Positions 9,643 to 19,444 of a stretch of DNA of 64,000 nucleotides are shown in pieces. Source of the stretch: Gammaproteobacteria bacterium (GTDB lineage: Bacteria > Pseudomonadota > Gammaproteobacteria > RBG-16-57-12); NCBI GenBank assembly GCA_021647245.1, contig JAKIVC010000004.1:31597-95596 (forward strand), written 5' to 3'. The stretch's first letter is position 1. Each line of letters begins with the position of its first letter. The position numbers were made by a program, and so were the translations under genes. Below the pieces are notes generated by a model. It searched no databases. It was not told where the DNA came from and saw only the letters and a list, made by a program, of their open reading frames with translations.

Positions 9643-10344
9643 TTAACGGTCACCATAGCCAACTTTACGGGTACGTGTATGGCGGGTTTTCTTGATGGCT
9701 GCCGGAATATCCACACTTGAGGCTCCCAGCGGCTGAGCCGCTTCATCCTGGTAGACCCACTCATTGATATCGGCCCGGTAATGCCACCCTTTTTTATCTG
9801 TGGCACTGCTTTCTTCAGGGAGCGCTTCAGTCTGCTCGGTAGCGGCGGCTGATACTTTATTGTGTGGTTGGCGCAGCTTGCCACCGCGCAAAATCAGCAT
9901 GTGGTGGCACGAGAGATCATCTAACAGCTGTTTCGTCTGCTGCTGATCCCACTTCACAGATGCCAGGCCTTGGCGCAGCACTTTCACTAAGGTGGGCAAC
10001 AGCCCGATCATCTTGGTGCGCTCGGCTAGATTCTGCTTGGGCTGAAGTGTCCAGACCAGCTCATCGGTGATCTCCATCGCCAAAATCCAGCGTAGGCTAC
10101 CGAACCCCTCTTCGATGTAGATTGCCGCCAATACCTCTTTCCAGGCATCGTTCAGCAGTGAAACTACCTCTTCAGGCAGAACCGATTCATCAAAACGAAT
10201 CGATAGCTCCTGATCAACAATAGCGCGAGCGCACTCAAGTTCTGATTGGTCAAAGCTCACCTCTGTTCCGGCCCTGCTTGGGTCATAGGCAAACAACTCT
10301 TCAACGGGCATTAATTCTGGTAATGACATATCCCCACCTTGCAA
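9643..10344 (-). CDS. DUF1631-like protein, C-terminal part only
   Basis: 233-residue protein resembling the C-terminal end of DUF1631 proteins, which are usually ~700 residues or longer. The helical stretch with LLNDAWKEVLAAIYIEEG, LRWILAMEITDELVWTLQPK and LLPTLVKVLRQGLASVKWD follows that family's pattern. A variable tail (YRADINEWVYQD and a basic C-terminus) follows. Codons are intact and the likely true start is the ATG five codons in, at MSLPELMPVEELF. It may be a short stand-alone family member or a decayed remnant. Function is unknown. It lies downstream of the mrp operon on the same strand and could be co-transcribed. Confidence 0.6.
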   Translation of the reverse strand: MQGGDMSLPELMPVEELFAYDPSRAGTEVSFDQSELECARAIVDQELSIRFDESVLPEEVVSLLNDAWKEVLAAIYIEEGFGSLRWILAMEITDELVWTLQPKQNLAERTKMIGLLPTLVKVLRQGLASVKWDQQQTKQLLDDLSCHHMLILRGGKLRQPHNKVSAAATEQTEALPEESSATDKKGWHYRADINEWVYQDEAAQPLGASSVDIPAAIKKTRHTRTRKVGYGDR

Positions 10345-10454
10345 CCTGACGGTTGTCCAACAGTTTACTATCCACTGCTTAGGGTTTCGTCCGCTTTGGT
10401 ATTTGTTGTAGTCGTTGATGGTGAAGATGTGACCGCCATCACACAGATGGCGAG

Positions 10455-10769
10455 TTACTTATCATGCTTGGGCAGCTCTATTTCAGAGCGTACTCGCCGG
10501 TGCAGAGCGGCTTTGGCGAGAAGGTGGGCGCTAACGGGGGCAGTCATAAACAGGAACATGGTTACTAGCAGCTCATGCAGGCTCACTTCACCCCGGCTCG
10601 TAAAGTAGATCATTGATGCGATCAACAAACCACCCAGGCCCAGGGTGGTGGCTTTGGTGGGGCCATGGAGGCGGGTATAAAAATCGGGTAGGCGCACCAG
10701 GCCAATAGAGCCAACCAGCGCAAAGCCTGCACCGAAGATCAAGAAAATTGAAATAATAGCATCGATCAT
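10455..10769 (-). CDS. mnhG: Na+/H+ antiporter subunit G (MrpG/MnhG)
   Basis: Small membrane subunit (104 aa, about three helices) of the multi-subunit Mrp cation/proton antiporter. The family signature GSIGLVRLPDFYTRLHGPTKATTLGLGGLL is present. It is the last gene of the A-C-D-E-F-G order, starting 13 bp after mnhF. It works only in the complex, in the cytoplasmic membrane. Confidence 0.93.
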   Translation of the reverse strand: MIDAIISIFLIFGAGFALVGSIGLVRLPDFYTRLHGPTKATTLGLGGLLIASMIYFTSRGEVSLHELLVTMFLFMTAPVSAHLLAKAALHRRVRSEIELPKHDK

Positions 10770-10782
10770 TTTATCTCCCCTC

Positions 10783-11052
10783 CTATTCGATAATATCGCC
10801 GCGCAATAGATATTTGCACAGCGCGGTGGTGCCGATAAAGCCGATCATGGCAATCAGCAGTGCCGCCTCAAAATAGGCAGTGCTGGCCATGTGAATACCC
10901 AGCAGCACCAATAGGCCAATAGAATTAATATAGAGAGTATCCAGCGCCAAAATACGATCGGTGATATCCGGGCCGACCACCACACGCCAGATATTAAGGA
11001 TCAGCGCCAGAATCATCAGCACCATAGCAATCAATATGACAGTGGCTAACAT
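10783..11052 (-). CDS. mnhF: Na+/H+ antiporter subunit F (MrpF/MnhF)
   Basis: 89-residue subunit with three predicted membrane helices. The family motif RVVVGPDITDRILALDTLYINSIGLLVLLG is clear. Its ATG overlaps the end of mnhE by 7 bp, so translation is probably coupled. A part of the sodium path has been assigned to MrpF in other species; here this is inferred from family only. Confidence 0.93.
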   Translation of the reverse strand: MLATVILIAMVLMILALILNIWRVVVGPDITDRILALDTLYINSIGLLVLLGIHMASTAYFEAALLIAMIGFIGTTALCKYLLRGDIIE

Positions 11053-11543
11053 CCGAAAATCTCCTTGATGGGGGCTTCGTAGCGGCTCTTAATCTCTGCA
11101 ATCAAAGCGGCCTCGTCGTCCACATCCAGACCGTGTAGCAGCAACATACTGTGATCATCATTCACATCAATTGATACGGTGCCAGGTGTCAATGATATGG
11201 TAGCCGCCAGCACGGTGATCGCAAACTCATTATCCATATCGAGCGGGTAGTGGACAAATGCCGGACGCAGTTTGCGGCGAGGACTCAGAATCAGCTTCGC
11301 CACTTGTATATTGGCCACTGTAATGTCCCACAACACCAGCAGTAGAAATTTGATTGCAAGCCCTGGTTTATGCAAGTGAAGCTGCTCCGCCCAGAAGCCC
11401 GCTGTGGCCCAGGGCAACACCAGTGCGATCACCGAACCCAACAGAATATGCCCCGCTGATAGCGTGTTGTTGAGTAGTAGCCATACCACCAGTAAAACCA
11501 AGCTGAAAATGGGGTGGGGTAGCAGGCGTTTCAGGAGTTTCAT
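11046..11543 (-). CDS. mnhE: Na+/H+ antiporter subunit E (MrpE/MnhE)
   Basis: 165-residue subunit with two N-terminal membrane hairpins and a cytosolic C-terminal domain. The pattern LLVLWDITVANIQVAKLILSP and the later TVLAATISLTPGTVSIDVNDD are hallmarks of the MrpE family. It overlaps mnhD by 4 bp at its start and mnhF by 7 bp at its end. Confidence 0.94.
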   Translation of the reverse strand: MKLLKRLLPHPIFSLVLLVVWLLLNNTLSAGHILLGSVIALVLPWATAGFWAEQLHLHKPGLAIKFLLLVLWDITVANIQVAKLILSPRRKLRPAFVHYPLDMDNEFAITVLAATISLTPGTVSIDVNDDHSMLLLHGLDVDDEAALIAEIKSRYEAPIKEIFGC

Positions 11544-13072
11544 TGCACCACCTCCGCAGCCGCAGCGGGGAGTTGCTGTGAACCTAAAACTCCCTCTATG
11601 TAGTACATCGGCTGCATTAACTGCTCTGCCGCATCGGTGGTAAAGCTGCTCACGGCATCGCCATACAATGCTAACAATGGGCTGGCGAGCAGCAGTGCCA
11701 CTACCGCAATCAGCGAGACTGACTCAACCCGCACCCCCGTGATTGCTTGGTCATCCGTTTTCAAAAACAGCGCACTGCCGGTGCGGCTTAAAGCGATCAA
11801 GGCAAAAAAGCTGGCAATTAATATAACGGACCAGAACCACGCCATACCAGGCTCATTCACCGCAGCTTGCAGCAACAGCAGCTTACCAATAAAGCCACTT
11901 AAAGGGGGCAAACCCACCACCGCTAGCGCACCGATGAAAAATAGAGTCGATAACAGCAGTGGCTGCGTTACGGTTGGCCCAAGGCGCAGCTGACTACCCA
12001 CATCGCCCCGTTGTCGGGCAATAACATCGGCCAATAAAAACATTCCGCCAGTGATCAGGGTGGAGTGCAACAGATAATAGAGTGAGGCGGCCAGCGACTC
12101 TACCGTGAGCAGTCCCACACCCGCCATCAGGGTTCCCACCGACACCACCACCAGATAAGCGACCTGTCGACGCAGACAACTCGAAGCTAGCACCCCGAAA
12201 GCACCCAGTGCCAGTGTAACCAGCCCCAATGGTAATAACCACGGTTGAGCCAGGTGGCTGAGTACTCCCGCCTCGATACCAAACACCAGCATGAACATAC
12301 GGATAATGGAGTAGATACCCACCTTGGTCATAATCGCAAACAGTGCTGCAACCGCAGGGGATGCCGCACTGTAGGCGCTCGGCAGCCAAAAATAGAGTGG
12401 CAACAGGGCCGCCTTCAGCCCAAACACCACCATTAATAACAGCGCAGATATGTGGATCAATCGTAACTGCTCAGGTTCTGCTTGAGCGACCTTAACCGCC
12501 AAGTCGGCCATATTGAGTGTCCCCAGCATGCCATAAAGCACGCCAATCGCCACCAAAAAAAGCGCTGACCCGGCAAGGTTAAGAATGACATAATGAAGCC
12601 CGGCGCGACTGCGTAATGGACCACCGCCATGCAGTAACAAGCCGTATGAGGCAATGAGCAATATTTCGAAGAAGACGAACAGGTTAAACAGGTCTCCGGT
12701 CAGGAAGGCTCCGTTTAATCCCATCAGCTGCATGTGAAACAGAACGTGGAAGTGACGACCCTCTCGATCCTGACCGTTACAGGCATAGAGTAGGCTGAAC
12801 AGCGCCAACACCGAGGTCAGTAACACCATTAAGGCGCTCAGCCGGTCTAATACCAGCACAATACCAAACGGCGCAACCCAGTTGCCTACTGCATATACTT
12901 GATAGTCACCCTCTAGCGTGGTGTTGAGCAGGGCCGCTGAAATCAGCACCAGGCCCAGCATTGAGAGCAGGCTGATGGTCCGCTCCACCGTCCGTCCCAA
13001 ACGTGTGGTCAGTAACATCAGAATGGCTGCCACCATTGGCAACAGCACGGGCATAATTAACCAGTGACTCAT
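11540..13072 (-). CDS. mnhD: Na+/H+ antiporter subunit D (MrpD/MnhD)
   Basis: 510-residue polytopic subunit homologous to the proton-pumping subunits NuoM/NuoN of complex I, with about 14 helices. The Proton_antipo_M core is seen from ~125 to ~420: FFEILLIASYGLLLHGG contains the key membrane glutamate, and LLLMVVFGLKAALLPLYFWLPSAYSAASP contains the conserved lysine and broken-helix signature. It overlaps mnhC by 4 bp upstream and mnhE by 4 bp downstream. The C-terminal loop with YIEGVLGSQQ is variable. Subunit D versus a NuoN paralogue is settled by the neighbours. Confidence 0.95.
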   Translation of the reverse strand: MSHWLIMPVLLPMVAAILMLLTTRLGRTVERTISLLSMLGLVLISAALLNTTLEGDYQVYAVGNWVAPFGIVLVLDRLSALMVLLTSVLALFSLLYACNGQDREGRHFHVLFHMQLMGLNGAFLTGDLFNLFVFFEILLIASYGLLLHGGGPLRSRAGLHYVILNLAGSALFLVAIGVLYGMLGTLNMADLAVKVAQAEPEQLRLIHISALLLMVVFGLKAALLPLYFWLPSAYSAASPAVAALFAIMTKVGIYSIIRMFMLVFGIEAGVLSHLAQPWLLPLGLVTLALGAFGVLASSCLRRQVAYLVVVSVGTLMAGVGLLTVESLAASLYYLLHSTLITGGMFLLADVIARQRGDVGSQLRLGPTVTQPLLLSTLFFIGALAVVGLPPLSGFIGKLLLLQAAVNEPGMAWFWSVILIASFFALIALSRTGSALFLKTDDQAITGVRVESVSLIAVVALLLASPLLALYGDAVSSFTTDAAEQLMQPMYYIEGVLGSQQLPAAAAEVVQ

Positions 13073-13404
13073 TTTTTACTGGCCTCCCCATCCACATGAT
13101 CATTACCCAGGTCACCAAAAGCACGAATCGCCAGCACCACCAGAAAAGCGGTCATACCAAAACCGATTACAATGGCCGTTAATACCAAGGCTTGTGGTAG
13201 TGGATCACCGTAGCGGGTCGCCTCAGGCGAAATCAATGCAGCGGCGTTGCTGACCAGTCGACCGGAGGAGAAAAGAAACAGGTTTACCGCGTAGGAGAGC
13301 AGTGTCAGGCCAATAACCACATCCATGGTGCGCGCACGCAACATAAGGTAGATGCCACAGGCGGCCAGAAAGCCGATGGCGATTGAAATCAATATCTCCA
13401 TCAA
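13069..13404 (-). CDS. mnhC: Na+/H+ antiporter subunit C (MrpC/MnhC, NuoK-like)
   Basis: 111-residue, three-helix subunit homologous to NuoK. The family stretch GLTLLSYAVNLFLFSSGRL and the later DPLPQALVLTAIVIGFGMTAFLVVLAIR are diagnostic. It overlaps both mnhA (4 bp) and mnhD (4 bp). Confidence 0.95.
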   Translation of the reverse strand: MMEILISIAIGFLAACGIYLMLRARTMDVVIGLTLLSYAVNLFLFSSGRLVSNAAALISPEATRYGDPLPQALVLTAIVIGFGMTAFLVVLAIRAFGDLGNDHVDGEASKK

Positions 13405-16214
13405 CGGCGCTCCTTACTATTCGATACTGGCACTGCCGCCATTGGGCCACTTAACTTGCCCAGCTCCGCCAGAATCACCATGGTAATACCCACCACTGTT
13501 AAAAATACTCCCAGATCAAAAACCATGGCACTCGCCACTTCAAACTTGCCCACAATCGGCCAGTAGAGATAGGTGAAAGTGGTGGTCATAAACGGATAAC
13601 CCAACAGCCAGCTGGCAACGCCGGTAAGCAGCGAGAGAATCAGGCCCACCGCAATCACCTTAAAGTAATCAACTCGCAGGCGTGCTTGTGTCCACTCGAC
13701 ACCACTGGCCAAATACTGCATCACTAGTGCAATCCCGACCACTAGCCCGGCGATAAAGCCACCACCTGGCTGATTATGTCCCCGCAGCATCAGGTAGATC
13801 GCCACCATCAGTGCCAACGGCAGTAGTGGCCGCGAGATAACCTCTAGTAGCAGTGGTGGTTTCGCGGCCGCCCAGCCATAAGGGCCTGGCTCGTTGGGCT
13901 TAATGATCAGGTTTTGCAACACTGCATGAATACCAATGGCGGCAATGGCCAAAACAGTGATCTCACCAAAGGTGTCAAAGCCACGGAAATCGACCAGAAT
14001 CACGTTCACCACGTTGGTACCACCACCACCGGGCACACTCTGCTCCAGATAATAGTCCGATAGCGTCTCAAACGGTGAGGTTAACACCGCCCAAGTAAGA
14101 CCCGCCACACCCGCACCGGCCAGCCCGGCCAGCGTCATATCACGCCAGCGTCGAGTGGGGCTGGAGTCGGCCGCTGCCTCTTGAGGCATAAAATGCAGTG
14201 CCAGTAGCAGCAAGATGATGGTGACCACTTCAACAGAAAGTTGAGTCAGTGCCAGATCGGGCGCCGAAAAATAGACAAACAGTAACGAGACACACAGGCC
14301 CACCACGCCGAGCATTACCAATGCGGGTAGGCGATGGCGGTGAAGTATTACCGTTCCAAGTCCGGCGATCATCAAGCCGACCAAGATCGCAATGGCCACA
14401 CCGTTAACGGGAATAGAGGGGCCGGATACCGACAGGTTAATGGTGCCATGCTGTAGCGCCGCATAGAGGCCCACCGTGATGGCGGCCCCCACCAAAAGTG
14501 CCAAATAACGCTGCAATGAGCCATTTTCCAACCAGCGGGTAATCCAACGAGAAGAGTCAATTAAGCCACGCATCATCCCATCAAAAATCTGCTTGGCACC
14601 AAACTCTCTTGGTAACAGGCGATCATGCAGTGCAAACATGCGATGGCGAAGTAGATAGAATAGTGTTCCACCCACCAGGGCGATAATACTCATCACAATC
14701 GCTTCATTAAAGCCATGCCAAATGGCCAGGCTATATTCCGGTACGGAGGTTTGCAGTACGCCCTCGGCAGCGGTTGCCAGCAACGGGCCCACTGTAAAGG
14801 CGGGAAATATCCCCACCAGCAGACAGAGTGTCACCAGCACTTCAATGGGTATTTTCATTAAGCGGGGCGGCTCATGAGGCTCCTTGGGTAGATTTTTGGG
14901 CTTGCCGCCAAAAAACACATCGTGGATAAAGCGCAACGAATAGGCCACCGCAAATATGCCGGCCAAGGTCGCCAGCGCCGGAATCAGCCACGCCCAGTCA
15001 CCGAAGCGTTGTAGCGCCAGGGTCTCAACAAAAAACATCTCTTTACTGAGGAAACCATTAAGCAGCGGTACCCCGGCCATGGCAGCTGCCGCCACCATTG
15101 CCAGCACCGCCGTATAAGGCATATATTTAAACAATCCACTGAGAATACGCATATCTCGCGTACCCGCTTCGTGGTCAATAACGCCCGCAGCCATAAACAG
15201 AGATGCCTTGAAGGTGGCGTGATTAATAATATGAAATACGCCAGCAACCGCCGCCAGTGGTGTGCCAAAACCAAACAGCAGCGTGATTAAGCCCAGGTGA
15301 CTGATGGTCGAATAGGCCAGCAAGCCTTTAAGATCATGCCTGAACAGTGCCACATACGCGGCAAATACTAAGGTGATCAGCCCGGCGGTAGTGACCAGGT
15401 AGAACCATAAATCACCACCGGAGAGGGCCGGGTGCATCCTCGCCAGCAGAAAAACCCCCGCCTTAACCATCGTTGCCGAATGCAGATAAGCACTGACCGG
15501 TGTGGGGGCCGCCATGGCGTGGGGTAGCCAGAAGTGGAACGGGAATTGTGCCGACTTGGTAAAGGCACCCAGCAGGATCAAAATCAGCGCAGGGGCATAT
15601 AAATCATGGTTCTGGATCAAATCGGCAGAAGCCAGTACCACGGATAACTCATAACTGCCCACAATTTCGCCCAGCAGCAGTATGCCGGCGAGCAGGCAGA
15701 GACCGCCACCACCCGTTACCGCCAGCGCCATCCGTGCACCCTGACGGGCATCGGCACGATGTCGCCAAAAGCTCACTAGCAGGAATGAGGTTAGACTGGT
15801 CAGCTCCCAGAAAATCAGCAGCAGAATCAGGTTTTCGGACAACACCACCCCTAGCATCGCTCCCATGAACAGCATCATGTAAGCAAAGAACTTAGGCATG
15901 GAGTCTTTCGGCGAGAGATAGTAGGTTGCGTAGATAATGACCAGCAACCCGATGCCAAGAATCAGTAAGGAAAACAGCAGACCCAGCCCATCAAGCCGGA
16001 AAGAGAAGTAGAGACCCAGCTCTGCCATCCAGTCCCAACTGCTTATCAGAACCTCGCCAGCAAAAACCTGCGGCGCAAGTGACAGTAGCAGGCCGAGTGC
16101 CGCTGCCGTAAGTGTCCCCGCCATAAACGCGGCACCCATGCGGCCACGGGCAGCGGCCACAGGCACCAGCAAGGCACCTAACAAAGGGATCAGGACAATC
16201 AGTAAAAGGGTCAT
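13401..16214 (-). CDS. mnhA: Na+/H+ antiporter fused subunit A/B (MrpA-MrpB)
   Basis: 937-residue polytopic subunit, first gene of the operon. Residues 1 to ~500 are the NuoL-like part (LLIFWELTSLTSFLLVSFW, GAFTKSAQFPFHFWLPHAMAAPTPVSAYLHSATMVKAG). About 600-690 is the DUF4040/NuoJ-like segment (SAPDLALTQLSVEVVTIILLLLALHFMPQ), and 780-930 is a complete MrpB domain (LMVAIYLMLRGHNQPGGGFIAGLV). MrpB is therefore not a separate gene: this is the six-gene (group 2) operon type with A and B fused. The complex expels Na+ in exchange for H+, giving salt and alkali tolerance. It ends with a 4-bp overlap on mnhC. Confidence 0.95.
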   Translation of the reverse strand: MTLLLIVLIPLLGALLVPVAAARGRMGAAFMAGTLTAAALGLLLSLAPQVFAGEVLISSWDWMAELGLYFSFRLDGLGLLFSLLILGIGLLVIIYATYYLSPKDSMPKFFAYMMLFMGAMLGVVLSENLILLLIFWELTSLTSFLLVSFWRHRADARQGARMALAVTGGGGLCLLAGILLLGEIVGSYELSVVLASADLIQNHDLYAPALILILLGAFTKSAQFPFHFWLPHAMAAPTPVSAYLHSATMVKAGVFLLARMHPALSGGDLWFYLVTTAGLITLVFAAYVALFRHDLKGLLAYSTISHLGLITLLFGFGTPLAAVAGVFHIINHATFKASLFMAAGVIDHEAGTRDMRILSGLFKYMPYTAVLAMVAAAAMAGVPLLNGFLSKEMFFVETLALQRFGDWAWLIPALATLAGIFAVAYSLRFIHDVFFGGKPKNLPKEPHEPPRLMKIPIEVLVTLCLLVGIFPAFTVGPLLATAAEGVLQTSVPEYSLAIWHGFNEAIVMSIIALVGGTLFYLLRHRMFALHDRLLPREFGAKQIFDGMMRGLIDSSRWITRWLENGSLQRYLALLVGAAITVGLYAALQHGTINLSVSGPSIPVNGVAIAILVGLMIAGLGTVILHRHRLPALVMLGVVGLCVSLLFVYFSAPDLALTQLSVEVVTIILLLLALHFMPQEAAADSSPTRRWRDMTLAGLAGAGVAGLTWAVLTSPFETLSDYYLEQSVPGGGGTNVVNVILVDFRGFDTFGEITVLAIAAIGIHAVLQNLIIKPNEPGPYGWAAAKPPLLLEVISRPLLPLALMVAIYLMLRGHNQPGGGFIAGLVVGIALVMQYLASGVEWTQARLRVDYFKVIAVGLILSLLTGVASWLLGYPFMTTTFTYLYWPIVGKFEVASAMVFDLGVFLTVVGITMVILAELGKLSGPMAAVPVSNSKERR

Positions 16215-16344
16215 GTGGTAATAAATCTATAGTTACTGTTAAAAAGAGAGTGATTAAATGCACTAAGCCGAGCTCAGTTTAGAGGTGTGAATAGACCCCT
16301 ATCCAGAAAATTCAAGCAAATAATTCCCGAGTAAAATACATTTT

Positions 16345-16359
16345 TGCGTAATATACGCA
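16345..16359. promoter_or_regulatory. Perfect inverted repeat in the mrp/ROK-kinase divergent region
   Basis: TGCGTA-ATA-TACGCA is an exact 6-bp palindrome around a 3-base centre. It is nested inside a second, wider pair ACATTT (16338-16343) and AAATGT (16371-16376). It lies in the 211-bp region between the divergent starts at 16214 (mrp operon) and 16426 (sugar kinase), where an operator or overlapping promoters are expected. No known regulator motif is recognised; an operator role is inference. Confidence 0.35.
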
Positions 16360-16425
16360 TTTACAGCGACAAATGTAAGTCTTATCGCCCCTCATCGCGG
16401 GTAGGTTAATTGATAGCGAGGCACT

Positions 16426-17322
16426 ATGCATATTGGTATCGACTTAGGCGGCACAAAGACCGAAGGTGTGGTGCTGGATGGCCAGGGCAACCAACGACAC
16501 CGTCTGCGCGTGGCAACACCCACCGCAGCGGGTTATCAGGCCATCATTAAAACGATTGTGCGGCTGGTGGCCGAACTGGAAAATAGAACAGGGCAGCGTT
16601 GCACCGTCGGCATGGGTACCCCAGGCGCCATTTCGAGTCGCACCGGCAGGATGAAAAACTGCAACACCACCTGTTTGAATAATCAGCCACTACTCGAAGA
16701 TTTGCAACAACAGCTCAAGCGCCCGTTGCGTATCGCCAACGATGCAAATTGCTTCACCTTGAGTGAAACGCTGGATGGTGCGGCAAAGGGCTATAACGTA
16801 GTTTTTGGTGTCATTATGGGGACGGGTGTCGGCGGTGGTATCACCTTCAATGGCCAGCTACATCAGGGGCACCAGCAGATTGCGGGTGAGTGGGGGCATA
16901 ACACCCTAGAGCCAGATGGGCCCGACTGCTATTGTGGCGGAAAAGGGTGTGTCGAAACACTGATATCAGGCCCAGGATTAGCCGCCGACTACAGGCGCCA
17001 CGGGGGCACCGATGCATCAAATCCCCAGCAAATTGTCACACTCGCCAGACAGGGTGACCAATTAGCCAAAGCGGCAATGCAGCGTTTTTTTGATCGTTTT
17101 GGACGCGCCATGGCCACCGTAGTTAACATTCTTGACCCGGATGTCATTGTACTCGGCGGCGGCCTCTCCAATATTGAGCCACTCTACAGCGAGGGGCACC
17201 AGCAGATTGCCGCTGCAGTATTCAATGATGAGTTCAACACACCGCTTTTGAAAAACGGCCACGGCGACAGCTCAGGGGTACGCGGTGCGGCGCAGTTATG
17301 GATGAGCAACCAGGTCTCCTGA
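16426..17322 (+). CDS. mak: ROK-family sugar kinase, fructokinase (Mak) type
   Basis: ATP-dependent sugar kinase, closest in pattern to E. coli Mak (manno(fructo)kinase) from the start MHIGIDLGGTKTEGVVLD to the end HGDSSGVRGAAQLW. Motifs: DLGGTK phosphate loop, ANDANCFTLSE with the catalytic Asp, the GEWGH substrate loop, the ROK zinc site CYCGGKGCVETLISG, and NILDPDVIVLGGGLSN. It should phosphorylate fructose or mannose at position 6; N-acetylglucosamine cannot be excluded. It is a single gene divergent from the mrp operon and convergent with glmS. Cytosolic. Confidence 0.85.
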   Translation: MHIGIDLGGTKTEGVVLDGQGNQRHRLRVATPTAAGYQAIIKTIVRLVAELENRTGQRCTVGMGTPGAISSRTGRMKNCNTTCLNNQPLLEDLQQQLKRPLRIANDANCFTLSETLDGAAKGYNVVFGVIMGTGVGGGITFNGQLHQGHQQIAGEWGHNTLEPDGPDCYCGGKGCVETLISGPGLAADYRRHGGTDASNPQQIVTLARQGDQLAKAAMQRFFDRFGRAMATVVNILDPDVIVLGGGLSNIEPLYSEGHQQIAAAVFNDEFNTPLLKNGHGDSSGVRGAAQLWMSNQVS

Positions 17323-17349
17323 GTAGAATGAGAGATAAAACCAATATGT

Positions 17350-17376
17350 AAATGGAGCTCTCTGCTTCCATTTTCA
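17350..17376 (+). terminator. Possible rho-independent terminator after the sugar kinase
   Basis: AAATGGA at 17350-17356 pairs with TCCATTT at 17367-17373, an about 7-bp AT-rich stem followed by a short T tract. It lies 28 bp after the kinase stop codon. The stem is weak, so termination efficiency is uncertain. Confidence 0.35.
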
Positions 17377-17551
17377 TTATCCGTAAAGGAGATATCTTTA
17401 ACTTCCTAAGGAGCTTGCAGGCCCAGGGCTATGCTGAATAAATGTACGCTGTTCATGGTTGTAGATTATGACCGCTACCCACTACAAATCACATAGAGCC
17501 AAAAATATTCGGGCTAAGTGGTGGGCAGGCTAGCCAATGGTGGTGGGTGCG

Positions 17552-17575
17552 ATGATCGCCCTGTTAGGCGATCAT
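17552..17575. repeat. Strong 9-bp hairpin at the end of glmS
   Basis: ATGATCGCC (17552-17560) and GGCGATCAT (17567-17575) form a perfect 9-bp stem around a 6-base loop. It lies 23 bp beyond the glmS stop codon, between two convergent genes, where a terminator or mRNA 3'-end stabiliser is expected. No T tract follows on either strand, so intrinsic termination is doubtful. The rest of the 275-bp gap shows nothing recognisable. Confidence 0.45.
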
Positions 17576-17597
17576 TTAACGCGCTGAAGGGTTACGT

Positions 17598-19430
17598 TTA
17601 CTCAACCGTTACTGATTTCGCAAGATTGCGCGGCTGATCCACATCGGTGCCTTTCAATATCGCAACATGGTATGAGAGGAGTTGCAGTGGAATTGAGTAG
17701 ATGATGGGTGCAATCACTTCGTCGGTGGGTGAGACCGAAATTACTTCTACTCCTTCACCTGCCACCATGTCAGCATGTTGATCGGCAAATACGTAGAGCT
17801 TTCCCCCTCGGGCTTTGACCTCTTGCAGGTTCGACTTTAATTTGCCGAGCAGCTCGTCATTAGGTGCAACGGCGACGATGGGCATTTCGTCGTCCACCAG
17901 TGCCAGTGGGCCATGTTTCAGCTCGCCGGCCGGGTAGGCCTCTGCGTGGATATAGGAGATCTCTTTCAGCTTGAGCGCCCCCTCCATGGCAATAGGGTAG
18001 TGAGTGCCGCGCCCCAGGAACAGTGCGTGGTGTTTGTCGGAGAAGTTTTCAGCCATCGCTTTAATCTCATCATCAAGCTTTAAAACATCTTCTACCTTTC
18101 GTGGCAACGATTTTAACTCTTCAACCAGCTCTGCTTCGCGTTGTTTACTCAGGCCATTACGCCGCCCCAGTGACATGACTAACATCAGCAGTGCGGTGAG
18201 TTGGGTGGTAAACGCTTTGGTTGATGCCACGCCAATTTCAGGGCCGGCCCGGGTCATCATTACCAAGTCGGATTCACGCACCAGCGAGCTTTCAGGGGCA
18301 TTGCAGATGACCAATGTGTGTTTATAACCCATCTTTTTTGCTTCGTGCAGTGCCGCGAGGGTGTCGGCGGTCTCTCCAGATTGGGAGATGGTGACAAATA
18401 GCGAGTTCTTGTGAGCCAGTGGACGGCGATAGCGGAACTCACTGGCCACTTCAACGTTACAGGGGACTTTGGCGATCGCTTCCATCCAGTAGCGAGCAAC
18501 CACACCGGCGTGAAAACTGGTGCCGCAGGCGATGATGTCGACACCTTTGATTTTATCAAATATCTTGGCAGCACCCGGGCCGAATGATTCATCAATAACA
18601 TGGTGGTCGCTGATACGACCTTCAAGGGTGTCGTTAATCGCCCTGGGCTGCTCAAATATCTCTTTAAGCATGTAGTGACGGTATTCACCCCGCTCTACGG
18701 AATCTGCGCTTAACTCGCTCTCTTTAATCGGGCGTTCGACGACACTGCCCCGCTGATCATAGATGGTCAGCTTATCTTTTGTGATATCCGCAATGTCGCC
18801 CTCTTGCAAGAAGATAAAGCGCTGTGTGACAGGCAGTAGCGCGGCAACATCTGAGGCGATAAAGTATTCACCAATACCGACACCAATTACCAACGGGCTG
18901 CCGCTGCGCGCAGCGATCAGCCGTCCCGGTTCGTTAATGCTGACCACGCCGAGAGCATAGGCTCCCTCTAGCTCCACTGTCGCTGATCGGACCGAATCCA
19001 ACAGTGACTGCTTTTCTGTTATATGGTGTTGAAAAATTTGATGAACAATCACTTCCGTGTCGGTTTCAGAGGTGAACTCATAACCGGCCTGATGCTGATT
19101 TTCCCGAAGTGCTTCAAAATTTTCAATGATGCCGTTATGGACAACGGCTACTTGATTTCGACAGATGTGTGGGTGAGCATTTTTCACGCTCGGCTCACCG
19201 TGGGTTGCCCAGCGGGTGTGTGCGATACCAACGTGTCCGTGGAAGCTATCCGAAATCTCATTTTCCAGGCCGATAACTTTACCTTTAACCCGGATACGTT
19301 TGATGCTGTTATCATCCGCCAGCAGTGCAACACCTGCTGAGTCATAACCGCGATATTCGAGTCGACGTAATCCTTCGATCAGTATTTGAGTTACATCTCG
19401 CTCTGCAACGGCCCCAACGATTCCACACAT
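17598..19430 (-). CDS. glmS: Glutamine-fructose-6-phosphate aminotransferase
   Basis: Makes glucosamine-6-phosphate from fructose-6-phosphate and glutamine, the first step to UDP-GlcNAc for murein and LPS. The N-terminal nucleophile is the Cys of MCGIVGAV, exposed after Met removal; the glutaminase domain spans 1 to ~240 ([23 protein letters not shown]). Two SIS isomerase domains follow ([30 protein letters not shown], and the end [11 protein letters not shown]). Full length, 610 aa. It follows glmU by 14 bp in one operon, as in E. coli. In enterobacteria glmS is controlled by small RNAs; no such target was identified here. Confidence 0.97.
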   Translation of the reverse strand: MCGIVGAVAERDVTQILIEGLRRLEYRGYDSAGVALLADDNSIKRIRVKGKVIGLENEISDSFHGHVGIAHTRWATHGEPSVKNAHPHICRNQVAVVHNGIIENFEALRENQHQAGYEFTSETDTEVIVHQIFQHHITEKQSLLDSVRSATVELEGAYALGVVSINEPGRLIAARSGSPLVIGVGIGEYFIASDVAALLPVTQRFIFLQEGDIADITKDKLTIYDQRGSVVERPIKESELSADSVERGEYRHYMLKEIFEQPRAINDTLEGRISDHHVIDESFGPGAAKIFDKIKGVDIIACGTSFHAGVVARYWMEAIAKVPCNVEVASEFRYRRPLAHKNSLFVTISQSGETADTLAALHEAKKMGYKHTLVICNAPESSLVRESDLVMMTRAGPEIGVASTKAFTTQLTALLMLVMSLGRRNGLSKQREAELVEELKSLPRKVEDVLKLDDEIKAMAENFSDKHHALFLGRGTHYPIAMEGALKLKEISYIHAEAYPAGELKHGPLALVDDEMPIVAVAPNDELLGKLKSNLQEVKARGGKLYVFADQHADMVAGEGVEVISVSPTDEVIAPIIYSIPLQLLSYHVAILKGTDVDQPRNLAKSVTVE

Positions 19431-19444
19431 ATGCTATCTCCTTC

